Below, in pieces: positions 26,322 to 36,485 of a DNA stretch of 64,000 bases; position 1 is the stretch's first letter; every line of letters begins with the position of its first letter. Origin of the DNA: Bacteroidia bacterium (GTDB lineage: Bacteria > Bacteroidota > Bacteroidia > B-17B0 > Aurantibacillaceae); the NCBI GenBank assembly GCA_026003255.1, contig BPGX01000001.1:372001-436000 (forward strand). Reading direction: 5' to 3'. The notes under the pieces are model-generated. The model was not told the origin of the DNA, made no database searches, and saw only the letters and a list, made by a program, of their open reading frames with translations. The position numbers and the translations under genes are program-made.

Positions 26322-27097
26322 ATGGACGAGTTACCTGGCTTCAACTTATTCAAAAAGAACAAAGTCCCGCTTCATGTGGCCATTATTATGGACGGCAACG
26401 GTCGCTGGGCAAAAAAACACGGCAAAGATCAGCATCGAAGGGCACAAAGCGGGCGTAGAATCCGTTCAGTAATGCCGTCAAAGCCAGCTATTGAATGCGG
26501 CGTAAAATATCTGACCCTGTATGCTTTTAGCACTGAAAACTGGAGCAGGCCCAAACACGAAGTGGATGCTCTGATGGAACTTATTGGTATTCGCCATTGA
26601 AACAGAAGTTGCCTGAATTGCACACAAAACAATATTCGTCTGAATACCATCGGAGATATTCAACAACTACCCGAAAAATGCCATCAATCTCTGACCCAAT
26701 CCATTCATTATTTGCGTAACAATACTCAACTCACCCTTACTCTGGCACTAAATTATTCTTCAAAATGGGAAATTACCAATGCCTGCCGACTTATTGCAGA
26801 AAAAGTAAAACAAGGCAATACTATCCCCCGACGAAATCACTCAACACATCATACAAGAACATTTGAATACTGCCGGTACCTGCCCGACCCGGAATTGATT
26901 ATTCGTACCATCCGGCGAACATAGAATCAGTAATTTTTTGCTATGGCAAGCCGCTTATGCCGAGTTTTATTTTACACCTCTCTATCTGGCCTGAATTTAC
27001 AAAAGAAGAGTTTTACAAAGCTATCTTGGATTATCAAAAGAGAGAGAGAAGATTTGGCAAAACCAGTGAACAAATCCAATCACAAAATATTCAATAA
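26322..27097 (+). pseudogene. uppS: isoprenyl transferase (undecaprenyl diphosphate synthase), frameshifted
   Basis: The locus starts MDELPGFNLFKK and soon shows the family signature HVAIIMDGNGRWAKKHG. LTLYAFSTENWSRP, then RNNTQLTLTLALNYSSKWEI, and near the end an ELIIRT...EHRISNFL...AYAEFYF region, follow in different frames. At least eight one-base changes are needed to read it through, many in homopolymers (for example CCCCC near 26825 and AAAA near 26630). The expected length is about 245 residues, which fits the span. The enzyme makes the C55 lipid carrier for peptidoglycan. The stop TAA overlaps the bamA start (TAATG). An essential gene cannot be this damaged in a live cell, so errors are likely. 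Confidence 0.85.
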
Positions 27098-29655
27098 TGC
27101 CCTTCATTCGTAGAATTTACATTTACATATATTGCTTATTTTTTGCTTCTGCTTATTCTCAAAACGAAGTATCACAATGGTATCAAAATCCACCGAAAAA
27201 ATATACCATTGCAGGCATTGAAATAGAAGGCGTTGAAAACATAGACAAAAATGTTTTGAAATATCTAACCGGCATTTCTGTAGGAGATGTGATTCAAATA
27301 CCCGGCGACAAAACAGCAGATGCCATCAAAAATTTGATGAAACAAGGAATGTTTGATGATGTAGAACTGTATGTAGATAAAATAGTAAAAACGAAGCATT
27401 TATCAGAATAAAAGTAACAGAAAAACCCCGTCTGTCCAAATTTACATTTTTAGGAAAAATTAAAAAGCACGAAGCCGATGATATTCGCGAAAAAATCAGA
27501 TTGGTCAGAGAAAAAATCATCACCGATTATACCATAGGAAACATCAAAAATACCATTCGCGAATATTATGTCAATAAAGGATATTATTTTACGGAAGTGG
27601 AAATCACTCAAGAGCCCGATAAGACAGCCAAAACACCACACATTACCTTGTATATTAAAATAAACAAAGGAAAACAAGTTAAAGTAAAAGACATCAATTT
27701 TTATGGCAATTCTGCTTTATCTGCCGGAAAGTTGAGACGCAGCATGAAAGAAACCAAACGAAAAAGATGGTGGAACATTTTTAATTCAGGAAAATATCTG
27801 GAAGAAAATCTGGAAAAGGACTTACCCAACATCATTGAAAAATACAATGCACGCGGATACAGAGATGCAAGAATCGTCAAAGACACTGTTTATTTTGTGG
27901 AAAAATACAGAGTCAATATAGACATACACATAGAAGAAGGGCACAAGTATTATTTCGGAAAATTTTATTGGCACGGCAATTCCAAATACAGAAGCGGACA
28001 GCTGGATACCATTCTCAACATTAAAGAAGGTGAGATATTCAATCAACAGAAATTAGACCAAAGATTATTCATGAACCCCAATGGATTTGATATTTCCTCA
28101 CTTTATATGGACGACGGCTATTTGTTTTTTCAAATACAGGCAAAAGAAAGACAAATACGCAACGACACCATCGACTTTGACCTTCATATTTACGAAGGAA
28201 AGCAGGCCATCATCAACAAAGTATCGGTGAAAGGTAACGACAAAACCAACGATAAAGTAATTTACCGCGAAATACGCACACGTCCCGGTCAGTTGTTTCG
28301 TCGTTCCGATATTATTCGTACGCAAAGAGAATTGGCACAATTGGGATATTTTGACCCCGAAAAATTTGGAGTTAATCCCGTACCCTAATCCGGCAGAAGG
28401 CACAGTTGATTTGGAATATACTTTAGAAGAAAAACCCAACGACCAATTGCAATTGTCCGGCGGTTGGGGCGGTGGCCGAGTGTTGGGAACACTGGGCGTG
28501 GTGTTTAATAATTTTTCCGCCGCCAACATATTCAAAAAAGGCGCATGGACACCCCTTCCAAGCGGTGACGGACAACGTTTAAGCATTCAGGCGCAAACCA
28601 ACGGAACTTTTTATCAATCCTATAACATCTCTTTTACCGAACCGTGGTTAGGCGGAAAAAGACCAAATTCCTTGACAGGAACGGTATTTTTTACATCTTT
28701 TGCTCCTTTGGGAGTGAACAAAAAAATTAAAGTAGACGGCAAAAAAGTTACCAACCCCAATGCACAATTTATGGACATTATCGGCTCTTCTCTCGGTTTT
28801 GGCAAAAGATTAAAATGGCCTGACGATTATTTTCAAATATACACCTCTCTTAATTACAATTATTATCATCTCAACAAATACTCTTTATTTCAAGGGCTCA
28901 ATACAGGATATGCCAATGATTTTCACCTGTCTTTTAATATCTCCAGAAATTCCGTTGATGCTCCCATTTTTCCCAAAAACGGTTCAAACATTTCTCTCAC
29001 CGGACAATGGACACCGCCTTATTCTTATTTTATATTCAAAAACAAAAATGTATCTGATTTGACAGCACAAGAAAAATACAAATTCATAGAATATCAAAAG
29101 TATAAATTCACAGCAGAATGGTTCACGCAGATTACCAACAAAAAAGCACCCGAAGGCAAAGAAGCACGGAATTTGGTATTGCGTTTGAAAATGGGATGGG
29201 GCTTTTTGGCTTACTATCAAAAGTATATGGGATTTTCTCCGTTTGAACGATTTTATCTTGGCGGCAGTGGATTAAGCGGTTTTCAAAACTTTGTATCCCG
29301 CGAAATTATTGCCCTGCGCGGTTATCCCGACAATTCTTTATCCGAAAGTTTTGGTTCGCCCATCGTGACGCGTTATACTGCGGAGTTAAGGTATCCTTTG
29401 ACACTAAACCCGCAAGCCACCATTTTTGTATTGGGATTTGCAGAAGCGGGCAATGCTTTTTCAAATTTCAAATACTTCAATCCGTTTTCTGTCAAACGCA
29501 GTGCGGGCTTGGGCGTCAGGATATTTTTGCCCATGTTTGGATTGCTGGGGCTGGATTACGGATGGGGCTTTGACAGCGTACCCGGTAATCCGGGTATTGG
29601 CAACGGTAAAGGACAATTTCACTTTACCATCGGAGGATTTTTGGGAGAACTGTAA
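27097..29655 (+). pseudogene. bamA: outer-membrane assembly protein BamA, two frameshifts
   Basis: The product would be about 850 residues: signal peptide (1-21, ending AYSQ), POTRA domains (about 35-430, starting TIAGIEIEGVENIDKNVL) and an Omp85 barrel ending in GKGQFHFTIGGFLGEL. Frame breaks occur near 27393, where one missing base separates KIVKT from EAFIRIKVTEKPR, and near 28378, where an extra C in CCCG separates FGVNP from YPNPAEGTVDLEY. Intact pieces are 27097-27411, 27501-28388 and 28351-29655. BamA inserts beta-barrel proteins into the outer membrane. The order uppS-bamA is typical of the phylum. The gene is likely functional in the organism. Confidence 0.88.
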
Positions 29656-29668
29656 AAACCTTTCAATC

Positions 29669-30028
29669 ATGGCTTTGGAAGATATTCATTTAATAGGAGA
29701 TAAAATTTTGATAGACCCCATTTCACCACCTGAAAAAACATTATCAGGATTGTATTTACCACCCACAGTACAGGACAAAGAGAAAGTGCAGAAAGGATAT
29801 GTGGTAAAAACCGGACCCGGTTATCCTGTTCCCTTTCCCGTTGAAAACGATGAACCATGGAAAGAACCTTCGGAAAATATCAAATACATCCCCTTACAGG
29901 TAAAAGCGGGAGACATTGCCATTTTTCTGATGAACTCTGCTATTGAGATTTATTATGACGATAAAAAATATTATATCGTGCCGCATCATGCAGTTTTGAT
30001 GGTAGAAAGAATCAATTGGACAGAATAA
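29669..30028 (+). CDS. GroES-like (Cpn10 fold) co-chaperonin family protein
   Basis: The ATG at 29669 gives 119 residues with the GroES fold: IHLIGDKILIDPISP, GLYLPPTVQDKEKVQKGYVV, a longer and acidic insert (NDEPWKEPSENIKYIPL) and GDIAIFLMNSAIEIYYDDKKYYIV. Length and insert differ from the canonical 90-95 residue GroES, so this is a divergent paralogue and not the main groES (no groEL follows). It lies 13 bases after bamA. An upstream extension in the same frame belongs to shadow reading of bamA. Confidence 0.8.
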   Translation: MALEDIHLIGDKILIDPISPPEKTLSGLYLPPTVQDKEKVQKGYVVKTGPGYPVPFPVENDEPWKEPSENIKYIPLQVKAGDIAIFLMNSAIEIYYDDKKYYIVPHHAVLMVERINWTE

Positions 30029-30034
30029 TTTTCA

Positions 30035-30264
30035 ATGAAATATCAATTCAAAATAAGATTCAATACCCAATATCAAACCACCAATCATCTTTATTGGCGG
30101 GTATCATCAATGATGAAGACATTTGTTTTCAAATGTCATTATCAGAAACAAAGAAGTAAAAACAATCAACCATACATTACCATCAGGAGAAGAAAAATGG
30201 AGTATCTATTGCGAAAGTGACAGTTACCGAGGTGGATGAAAACAACACTATTATTATTGAATAA
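30035..30264 (+). pseudogene. small conserved-looking protein gene, frameshifted
   Basis: The ATG at 30035, six bases after the GroES-like gene, begins MKYQFKIRFNTQYQTTNHLYW. Reading continues sensibly only after frame changes: VIIRNKEVKTINHTLPSGEEK near 30140-30190 and then NGVSIAKVTVTEVDENNTIIIE up to the stop at 30262-30264. The repaired protein would be about 75 residues and cytosolic. I do not recognise the family. Confidence 0.45.
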
Positions 30265-30323
30265 AAAATTGTATTTTCTCTGAAACCCTGAAAAAGAATA
30301 TATTTGCCGTATAATTTTGGATT

Positions 30324-30794
30324 ATGAGCGAACACGAAAAATGGATGCGGAGAGCCATTGAACTTTCCGTACAAAATGTGGAAAAAGGCGGCGGACCCTT
30401 CGGTGCAGTGATTGTAAAAGACGGACAATTAATAGCCGAAGGATACAATCGTGTAACAGCATTGAACGATCCTACGATGCACGCCGAAGTAATGGCTATT
30501 CGTGAAGCGTGCAAAAAACTCAATACTTTTGATTTGAGCGGATGCATTATTTACACATCCTGCGAGCCGTGCCCTATGTGTTTAGGGGCTGTTTATTGGG
30601 CAAGAATTTCGGAAATGTATTTTGCTAATACCAAACAAGATGCAGATTCCATCGGTTTTTCGGACGAATTCATTTACAAAGAAATAGAAAAACCCTATCA
30701 TTTAAGAACTTTGAAAACACACCAGATATTGCGTGAAGAAGCATTGACGGCATTTGAAAAGTGGAAAGTGAAAGAAGACAAAATACAGTATTGA
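30324..30794 (+). CDS. nucleoside/guanine deaminase of the cytidine deaminase-like fold
   Basis: The 156-residue protein has the zinc site HAEVMAIREA (His and catalytic Glu) and SCEPCPMCLGAVYWAR (two Cys). The following DADSIGFSDEFIYKEI matches Bacillus GuaD-type guanine deaminases better than TadA, whose substrate loop differs. It would convert guanine to xanthine in the cytosol. A tRNA adenosine deaminase remains possible. The stop TGA overlaps the ATG of the glycosyltransferase gene (TGATG). Confidence 0.85.
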   Translation: MSEHEKWMRRAIELSVQNVEKGGGPFGAVIVKDGQLIAEGYNRVTALNDPTMHAEVMAIREACKKLNTFDLSGCIIYTSCEPCPMCLGAVYWARISEMYFANTKQDADSIGFSDEFIYKEIEKPYHLRTLKTHQILREEALTAFEKWKVKEDKIQY

Positions 30795-31580
30795 TGAACA
30801 CTCACGATAAATTGTCGGTGGTCATTATTACATTCAATGAAGAAAAAAATATTGGTCGTTGTCTTGAACAGTGTAAAAGATATTGCAGACGAAATTGTGA
30901 TTCTGGATTCCGGCAGCACAGACAGAACAAAAGAAATTGCAAGTGAATACGATAAAGTAAAATTTTACACTCATAATTTTGACGGACATATACAACAAAA
31001 AAACCGTGCAAAAAATTTAGCCACTTACGATTGGGTGTTGAGTTTGGATGCCGATGAAGCGTTAGACGAAGAATTAAGAAAAAACATCCTTTCTTTAAAA
31101 GGCAAATGGGATAAAGATGGATATTATATGAACCGATTGACCAATTATTGCGGGCATTGGGTAAGGCATTCCAACTGGTATCCGGATAGAAAATTAAGAT
31201 TATGGAACAAAAGCAAAGGTGAATGGAGAGGCATCAATCCGCACGATAAATTTGAAATGTATGAAGGAGACAAAGTAACGGGATACTTAAAAGGCAATAT
31301 TTTGCATTACAGTTATTATACATTAGATGACCATTACCGGCAAGTAGAGTATTTTACCAATATTGCATCAAAAGCATATTTTGAAAAGGGTATTCGGGCA
31401 TATTATTGGAATTTGCTTGTCAATCCTGTTGCCAAATTTATTGACCATTATCTGTTACATTTAGGTTTTTTGGATGGAAAAGCAGGATGGAACATCGCAA
31501 GAATATCAGCGTATGCCACTTATTTGAAGTATAAAAAAATTATGGATTTACAAAACAAGAATTCTCTCCACTCTAATTAA
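30794..31580 (+). pseudogene. family 2 glycosyltransferase (LPS core WaaE/KdtX-like), one frameshift
   Basis: The ATG at 30794 encodes KLSVVIITFNEEKNIGRCL. An apparent extra base near 30862 shifts the frame; the correct continuation NSVKDIADEIVILDSGSTDRTKEI is in the ORF from 30837. The GT-A features VVIITFNEE, DSGSTDRT and SLDADEAL are all present once joined. The later LWNKSKGEWRGINPHDKFEM and HYSYYTLDDHYRQVEYF match LPS-core glycosyltransferases of the WaaE/KdtX group. The repaired length is about 262 residues. The stop overlaps the stop of the opposite gene within TTAA. Confidence 0.8.
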
Positions 31581-32657
31581 CCCTTTATTTTACGGAGTTT
31601 TTCTTCGTTAAGTATCTTTATAGTAGATCCTTTTACTTCCACTAATCCTTCTTCTTTAAAGTCCGATAATGTGCGAATTAAAGTTTCTGTCGCAGTACCT
31701 ACCAAGCTACTTAAATCATTTCGTGACATATTAATCGTAAAAAACACCGTCATCCGATTGTTTGTACTTTTCTATTAAAAACAAAAGTGCTTCTGCTACT
31801 CTTTTACGAATAGAATTATAGGCCATTTTCATTAACCTTTCTTCTTTTTCTTTTATTCCATTAGACAAAAGTTTAATAAAAGTATTAGAAACATCCTTAT
31901 TTGTGTTTAATAATAAAAAAAACTGTTCTTTAGGAATTATACACACTTCTGAAACTTCTAATGACGAAGCAGAAAATTGATAGGTCGTGTCTTCTAATAA
32001 GGCCTCATAGCCCACAAAGTCACCCGGTTTATATAAATCAATAATAAATTCTTTGCCATATTCATTTATGCGAAATGCTTTAACTTTTCCGTTTACTATA
32101 AAATAAAGTGCATTTGGATATTTACCTTCTCTAAAAAGTAATTCTTTTTTTGGTACAGTAATGATTTTATGTCCTTTAGTAAGTTTATCAATAGACATCT
32201 GCATGGCCGCTTCGTCAAAAAAGTTCTGTACATTTTCCAATGAAACATTGTTTTCCTGAACAATGTTTTTTATTCTTTGAAATTTTTCAAAACGTGCTTT
32301 GATGGCATTTAACAAATCAGTATCCGTAAAAGGTTTTGTCAAATAATCATCTGCACCCATTTCCATGCCTTTTCGCATGTCCTGTTTTTCTGCTTTAGCT
32401 GTTAGAAATATAAAAGGAATCTCTGCTGTATGACTATCTTTTGAAAGAATAGATAGCACGCCATAACCATCCAGTTCTGGCATCATTATATCGCAGATTA
32501 TCAGGTCAGGATGTTCTGACCGTGCTAATTTAACTCCTTCTTTCCCATTTTTCGCTGTTATGACCTCATAACCTGCCAACTCTAATATCTCAGAGATATT
32601 ATCACGCATGTCGGCATTATCTTCAATGATTAAAACTTTTTTCTTTATCTCGTTCAT
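31577..32657 (-). pseudogene. response regulator REC-cNMP-Crp HTH, one homopolymer frameshift
   Basis: The N-terminal receiver domain (about 6-120) has acidic pocket EDN, phospho-acceptor Asp56 (IICDIMMPE) and LTAK. A linker follows. A cNMP-binding-like domain (about 175-275) has KGHKIITVPKKELLFREG and YKPGDFVGYEALL. A Crp helix-turn-helix comes next but is shifted by an extra T in a T6 run at about 31738-31743. Removing it yields FTINMSRNDLSSLVGTATE, followed by a recognition helix and the stop at 31577-31579. The repaired length is about 360 residues. It starts six bases after the PAS kinase gene and is its partner. The ligand of the cNMP-like domain is unknown. Confidence 0.85.
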
Positions 32658-32663
32658 AATCTT

Positions 32664-33908
32664 TTATTTTTCACTGATTTGAAAAGGAATATAAATTGTA
32701 AACACACTACCTTCATTTAATTTACTCTTAAATTCAATTTGTCCATTCATAATCTCAAGGTATTTCTTAACAATATTGAGCCCTAAGCCCGTTCCTTGTA
32801 TATTATTTACATTGTTTGCTCTGAAAAATCTTGTGAATAAAAAAAACTGTTCTTCTTCTGGTATTCCATATCCTTCATCTTTTACAGATATAATTAACGT
32901 ATTATCATCAATTTTACTTTCAATGAATATTGGTTTATCTTCATCAGAATATTTACTGGCATTTGAAATCAAATTAAACAAAATATTTTTTAATATTTGT
33001 TCATCTACCACACATTGAAGTTTTTCAGAAAGATGCTTATAGACAATATGTTGTCCTTTTTTTAGTATAGGAGTAATTTCATCTATAATTTGCCTTAATG
33101 TTTCAGTAACATTGATAAGTTCTGGTTTATACCGCACAATTCCCTCCTCTAATTTATCCAAAGATAAAAAGTCATTCAGCATCTCTGTAAGATGCGATAC
33201 GGCTGTTTTAATTCTTTGAATGTGTTTTTCTCTTTTTTCCTGTTCTTCTGTTTTGGTATACCTCTGTATTAAAGATACTGATGATAATATCGTGCCCAAT
33301 GGCGTACGAAACTCGTGTGAAGCAGTTGAAACAAATCGGGATTTTATCTCATTCAATGCTTTCTCTTTTTCCAGCGCTTGTGCTAATTCATTTTTGCTTT
33401 GAGATAATTCATATACTACCCGTGCTAATTCTTTTGTTCTTTCTTTTACTTTGCTTTCCAGTACATGATTTAGATACGAAATTTCTTCGTTTTTTCGTTT
33501 CAACAATTCGGCATATTCTTTTAATTTTTCTTCTGCTTGTTTCCGTTCTGTTATGTCAATAATAAAACAAATTACATATTTGACATCATTAATTTCAAAT
33601 GGACTTAATCCCACTTCTATTGGGAACTTACTCCCATCTTTTCTACAACCGTATAACTCAAGATTTTTTCCCATAGGCCTTGCATGGGGATTCATTGAAT
33701 AATTTGATCTCAACTGTTTATGCTGTTCTCTTTTTTCATAAGGCACTAATTCATCAATGTTCATGCCTATCATCTCATCGCTGCTATAACCAAATAACTC
33801 TGCCGCACGAGGATTTACCATTACAATTTCTGAATAATTTTTACACACAATAATTCCTTCCGTGGAATAATAGAAAATGGCTTCAACCAACTTTAATTCA
33901 TTGAGCAT
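32664..33908 (-). CDS. PAS-domain sensor histidine kinase
   Basis: The ATG at 33908 gives 414 residues; an upstream start at 33959 adds a Cys/His-rich segment of low plausibility. The protein has no membrane helix. A PAS domain (about 8-125, with FYYSTEGIIV, NPRAAELFGYS and a C-terminal DITERKQAEEK) is followed by a long coiled coil (about 120-190), HisKA (STASHEFRTPLG) and HATPase (NLISNASKYS, DEGYGIP, GTGLGLNIVKKY). The next gene (six bases downstream) is its response regulator. A cytosolic signal such as redox or a small ligand is inferred from the PAS; no heme ligand is identified. Confidence 0.9.
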   Translation of the reverse strand: MLNELKLVEAIFYYSTEGIIVCKNYSEIVMVNPRAAELFGYSSDEMIGMNIDELVPYEKREQHKQLRSNYSMNPHARPMGKNLELYGCRKDGSKFPIEVGLSPFEINDVKYVICFIIDITERKQAEEKLKEYAELLKRKNEEISYLNHVLESKVKERTKELARVVYELSQSKNELAQALEKEKALNEIKSRFVSTASHEFRTPLGTILSSVSLIQRYTKTEEQEKREKHIQRIKTAVSHLTEMLNDFLSLDKLEEGIVRYKPELINVTETLRQIIDEITPILKKGQHIVYKHLSEKLQCVVDEQILKNILFNLISNASKYSDEDKPIFIESKIDDNTLIISVKDEGYGIPEEEQFFLFTRFFRANNVNNIQGTGLGLNIVKKYLEIMNGQIEFKSKLNEGSVFTIYIPFQISEK

Positions 33909-33959
33909 TCGTTTTTTTGGAACAATAATAGCACACATTCTGCAAAAATGAAAATGCAA

Positions 33960-34322
33960 AGTAATTGAAACTATACTCTCTAAAATATGATTTAAATCAT
34001 ATTTAAAGGATTGACTTGTGTGATTATTAGATTAACACTATTATACCCCTATTTTATAAACATTTTTACCTCTCATTTCAAAAAATTACTCAAATGCATT
34101 GGTATATAAAAAAATATAGAATATCTAAATATACTTATTGAACTTGAATTTGTAGATGTTAGACATTCGTTCAATGATTTGAGATAGGAGCGCTTGCTTT
34201 TTTTATTTTCCTATTCGAGGAAGTTCTCTCTAATCTAACTCTTGAATCTAACTCTTGCGTATTTATGAATGCAATGAGTTTTTATGAAAGGAAATTTTAC
34301 AAGAGAAGTATTCAAAATAATT
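33960..34322. other. intergenic region without a gene, containing a short direct repeat
   Basis: No gene is seen in this 363-base gap between the kinase and the secreted protein gene. AATCTAACTCTTG occurs twice in tandem at about 34233-34258; read on the minus strand, the units are CAAGAGTTAGATT, related to the GAGTTA heptamers elsewhere. No clear terminator for the gene at 34323-35948 is visible. Confidence 0.6.
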
Positions 34323-35948
34323 TTATTCTATTACCCAATAGTTGATCTTTATGTTATTTACAGGAACAGAAGTATTGTTATTATAAACTTTAAAGCTAAA
34401 ACCAGAATTATTTATCCAGCTAATGTAGTAAGATACATTCTTAGCTTCATCTAAACCATTGTCAACCAGGGAAATTAATACTACGGGTACAGAAGCATAA
34501 GGTTTTGAAAAAGTGATGTCCACCTGAGCATAGTATCCAGCAAGAATGTTAGAAAGTTCAACATTCCCTTTTACGTCGGTTGAAGTTGAAAAAAGCAGTG
34601 CGGTTACGTTAGCCGGATAAACAAAGATGCTAGGGGAGGTATATGAAGAGCTTTTAATATGCCCGTCTCTAATCATTACATTACCAGCATTAGAATAAAT
34701 TGACCAATTGGCATAACCATCTATTACTAAATTTCCACCGTCTGCCTGGGTAAAAATACCGATATTATTTCCTAAACCAGATGCATACACATCAATCCCC
34801 TTTCTATTGACAGTTGTACCAGTAAAACTACTGAAATAAGAACCTAAACCAACAATGGTAGTTAACGAACTACTGTTTAGAGCATTATTATTCAGATAAA
34901 TTCCATAACTAACGTTTGAGGTACTGATACCCATTGAGTGATTGATTTTCAGAGCAGAAGCATAATTTGACCCCGTATTACCAAAATTTATGGTTAACCC
35001 TGCATCTAATGCTAAAGAAGGGTTGGCTGTATAATACATAAAATTCCTTCCGTAAATTTTTATACTATCTGATAAAGAATAGATGTTGATATTTTTTGGT
35101 GTACCAATGTGTAGACCACCATTTTGAGAAAAAATCTTTATACTATCAGATGCAGAAAAATCTACTTTTTTTGTGCTTCTGACTAGCAGACCATGTCCTT
35201 GCTTTGTAAATATAAAACTTGTATCTTGTATATTTCCGGTTCCGCTTCTTAGAGTGATGCCCGAATATCCTAAAAAATTATACACATCAATTACACTTGC
35301 AAAAGAATTGGTATTACTAAAATGCGCTATGACTGTATCATTAATATTACCAAAAACGCTTAATAAGGATGGCGGTTGAATAATAGAACTGCCAATTCGG
35401 ATTTTACCAGTTTTGGTTATTCGCATTCTTTCATTGTTAGCTGTTTTAAAGATGAGTGGAAAGTTATCTTTTGTGCCAATAAAATTGAGGGTAGAATCGG
35501 TTTGATAATTTCCTTCTGTACTCCAAGCAGTAGATGTTCCAGTATTAATGACAGTTTCTGCTTTTTTGGAATACATAGCATAAGGAACAGATAAAATTTG
35601 TTGCGTACCTATCGGAACATATGAAGTACCCCCATTGGGGTCCATCTGTACTTCTAAGAAAAAAGGACCATTTCGCCAGTCAATAGTATTCAAACTTGTA
35701 TTTGAACCAATTGCAACGGTAAAAATACCTATGCTGTTGGTAGAGGTTACATGATCTTCTGTAAACACTGGATTACCAATGTATCCCTGGTGAATTAAAA
35801 ATCTTAAACCAATAGGTTGATTGGAAAGGATGCCCCCGTTTGCATCTCTGGCAACGCCTTGATAACTAATCCTTTCTAAGGAAGTGTTTTGTGAAAAAAT
35901 GAAATTTAAGAAGAATACTAAATTCAATAAATATACTAATGTTTTCAT
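34323..35948 (-). CDS. secreted protein sharing the N-terminal module of the S74 fibre protein
   Basis: The 541-residue protein has a signal peptide (1-19, ending FSQ). Its residues 25-130 (ISYQGVARDANGGILSNQPIG to VPYAMYSK) align closely with residues 27-135 of the product of 174-3341. A following block also resembles that protein (FIGTKDNFPLIFKTANNERMRI against FIGTTDAKDLVFKTSNTERMRI). The centre is beta-rich. The end (PYASVPVVLISLVDNG...INYWVIE) is a domain seen in H-type lectin-like or adhesin proteins, not S74. I infer a second surface fibre or adhesin from the same family. Its start is preceded by a promoter matching that of the first gene. Confidence 0.75.
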   Translation of the reverse strand: MKTLVYLLNLVFFLNFIFSQNTSLERISYQGVARDANGGILSNQPIGLRFLIHQGYIGNPVFTEDHVTSTNSIGIFTVAIGSNTSLNTIDWRNGPFFLEVQMDPNGGTSYVPIGTQQILSVPYAMYSKKAETVINTGTSTAWSTEGNYQTDSTLNFIGTKDNFPLIFKTANNERMRITKTGKIRIGSSIIQPPSLLSVFGNINDTVIAHFSNTNSFASVIDVYNFLGYSGITLRSGTGNIQDTSFIFTKQGHGLLVRSTKKVDFSASDSIKIFSQNGGLHIGTPKNINIYSLSDSIKIYGRNFMYYTANPSLALDAGLTINFGNTGSNYASALKINHSMGISTSNVSYGIYLNNNALNSSSLTTIVGLGSYFSSFTGTTVNRKGIDVYASGLGNNIGIFTQADGGNLVIDGYANWSIYSNAGNVMIRDGHIKSSSYTSPSIFVYPANVTALLFSTSTDVKGNVELSNILAGYYAQVDITFSKPYASVPVVLISLVDNGLDEAKNVSYYISWINNSGFSFKVYNNNTSVPVNNIKINYWVIE

Positions 35949-35958
35949 TTTTTTTTTG

Positions 35959-35966
35959 CAAAAATA
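35959..35966 (-). promoter_or_regulatory. -7 box of the second fibre-like gene
   Basis: TATTTTTG on the minus strand is followed by CAAAAAAAAAA and then the ATG. The first fibre gene has TATATTTGCAAAAAAAAGT before its ATG at 174, nearly the same leader. Confidence 0.5.
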
Positions 35967-36055
35967 TGAATTTTTATAGAGAAAATTAATGTATTTAATT
36001 TTAAGTGAAAGTTTGTTTTATATCAATAATTTTGCTGTAATTTGCAGCAAAAAAG

Positions 36056-36463
36056 ATGGAAGCAAAGTCATTAATTGGTAGTTGGTTAAAAGGTCTGGTG
36101 CGTCTAAAACAGTCCAATTTTACGGAAAGCGAAATAGCAGAAATAAATTCTGAAACTTCACATTTTGTAGAATTGCTATTGCAATTTTATGATTACGGTG
36201 AAGTGGAATTGTATGAAATGGTAAATGCATCTGTAGAAGATTGGTTTAATGGAATAACAGAACTTAAGAAAAATGGCTTTTCGTTTGAAGAAATACGTCA
36301 GTTTATGGAGGATATTAAAGATGCATTCTATTACATTGAGTATGAATATGATGAATGGGATGAAGATGATTATGAGGATGAAGATTTTGATGAGGATGAG
36401 GATGATGACGATGAAGATGATGATGACGAATTTGACCCCAGAAAATTCTTTCCCAAGCGATAA
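36056..36463 (+). CDS. small protein with acidic Asp/Glu-rich tail
   Basis: The 135-residue protein has a helical N-terminal part (about 1-95, with SLIGSWLKGLVRLKQSNFTESEIAEI and FSFEEIRQFMEDIKDAFYYIEYEYDEWDED). The C-terminal 35 residues are almost only Asp and Glu, then FDPRKFFPKR. It has no signal or membrane segment. The family is not recognised. It lies just before the heme O synthase and cox3 genes, but no functional link can be shown. The tail might bind a basic partner or a metal. Confidence 0.65.
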   Translation: MEAKSLIGSWLKGLVRLKQSNFTESEIAEINSETSHFVELLLQFYDYGEVELYEMVNASVEDWFNGITELKKNGFSFEEIRQFMEDIKDAFYYIEYEYDEWDEDDYEDEDFDEDEDDDDEDDDDEFDPRKFFPKR

Positions 36464-36485
36464 GAATAAGGACTGATAATTTTAG

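Noticed and set aside
36355-36435. GATGAT-rich run as a microsatellite
   Set aside because: It encodes the acidic tail in a continuous frame; without comparison to relatives there is no sign of repeat-length variation.
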